A DNA stretch of 35,365 nt, taken from the NCBI GenBank assembly GCA_028821265.1, contig JAPPGU010000078.1, positions 1 to 35,365 of the forward strand, read 5' to 3'. Below are positions 35,327 through 35,365 of this stretch, one piece after another (positions within the stretch are counted from its first letter, which is position 1; each line of letters starts with the position of its first letter). Both the position numbers and the translations under genes were made by a program. The notes below the pieces were generated by a model, which saw only the letters and a program-made list of their open reading frames with translations, did no database searches and was not told the DNA's origin. The stretch comes from a bacterium. GTDB lineage: Bacteria > Actinomycetota > Acidimicrobiia > Spongiisociales > Spongiisociaceae.

Positions 35327-35334
35327 AGAACTAT
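35302..35334. promoter_or_regulatory. Palindromic operator covering the promoter
   Basis: Two overlapping palindromes are present: the perfect CTATACGTATAG at 35302-35313, and eight-base arms ATAGTTCT (35310-35317) and AGAACTAT (35327-35334) around a nine-base spacer that contains most of the -10 box. A repressor bound here would block RNA polymerase. Autoregulation by the product of the adjoining gene is the natural guess. Confidence 0.6.
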
Positions 35335-35365
35335 GCTCTGGAAGATCGATGCGCAGTCACCGCAG
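35333..35365 (+). CDS. Start of a possible GntR-family regulator (truncated by window end)
   Basis: Only 11 codons are visible: MLWKIDAQSPQ. N-termini of YtrA-like GntR regulators often read like this (W/R-I-D-x-x-S-P before a PLYEQI-type helix), and the palindromic operator over the promoter suits such a regulator. The call rests on very few residues. Confidence 0.35.
   Translation, partial: MLWKIDAQSPQ

Overview
The window is a GC-rich, gene-dense bacterial segment. Codon usage, GTG/TTG starts, SpoIID/LytB plus S-layer-homology-like repeats, a SIMPL protein and Thr/Pro-rich lipoproteins all point to an actinobacterium, most plausibly an uncultured Acidimicrobiia-like lineage. That placement is inference; there is no rRNA or marker gene here. 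A sterol C-24 methyltransferase homologue and a single-module reducing polyketide synthase are both gene types I associate with marine, often sponge-associated, uncultured bacteria.

Left part (1-15830, + strand): the tail of one GAPDH gene overlaps a second, complete GAPDH. A large reducing PKS follows, read in two frames because one base is missing exactly at the catalytic-Asp codon of the DH domain. Its architecture is KS-AT-DH-cMT-ER-KR-ACP followed by an extra KS and a degenerate AT. In the same direction come two tandem choline-sulfatase-like enzymes and a FAD amine/amino-acid oxidase.

Middle (15854-24373): a proline-racemase-family gene and a P5C-dehydrogenase-like ALDH are divergent from each other, and with the oxidase form a likely (hydroxy)proline or D-amino-acid catabolic set. 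Next are a DCC-type thiol protein, a SIMPL-domain exported protein and a thioredoxin-like lipoprotein. In the lipoprotein an in-frame TGA replaces the first Cys of the CxxC motif (UxxC), with two candidate SECIS hairpins just downstream, making it a probable selenoprotein. A second FAD oxidase, the sterol methyltransferase homologue, a rhodanese and a cyclophilin follow.

Right part (24433-35365): an exported SpoIID/LytB protein with SLH-like repeats, a SAM methyltransferase behind a cytochrome c lipoprotein, a VWA lipoprotein, an NCS2 permease carrying a C-terminal ATPase-like regulatory domain, a DUF1330 protein, an SMP-30 lactonase-like enzyme, a D-2-hydroxyacid dehydrogenase that may start at AUA, a DprA/Smf-family protein, and the first codons of a possible GntR regulator under an apparently leaderless, operator-covered promoter.

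The strongest leads are the UxxC selenoprotein, the bacterial sterol methyltransferase, and the PKS with its terminal KS and dead AT. No tRNA, rRNA, CRISPR array or insertion sequence was recognised.
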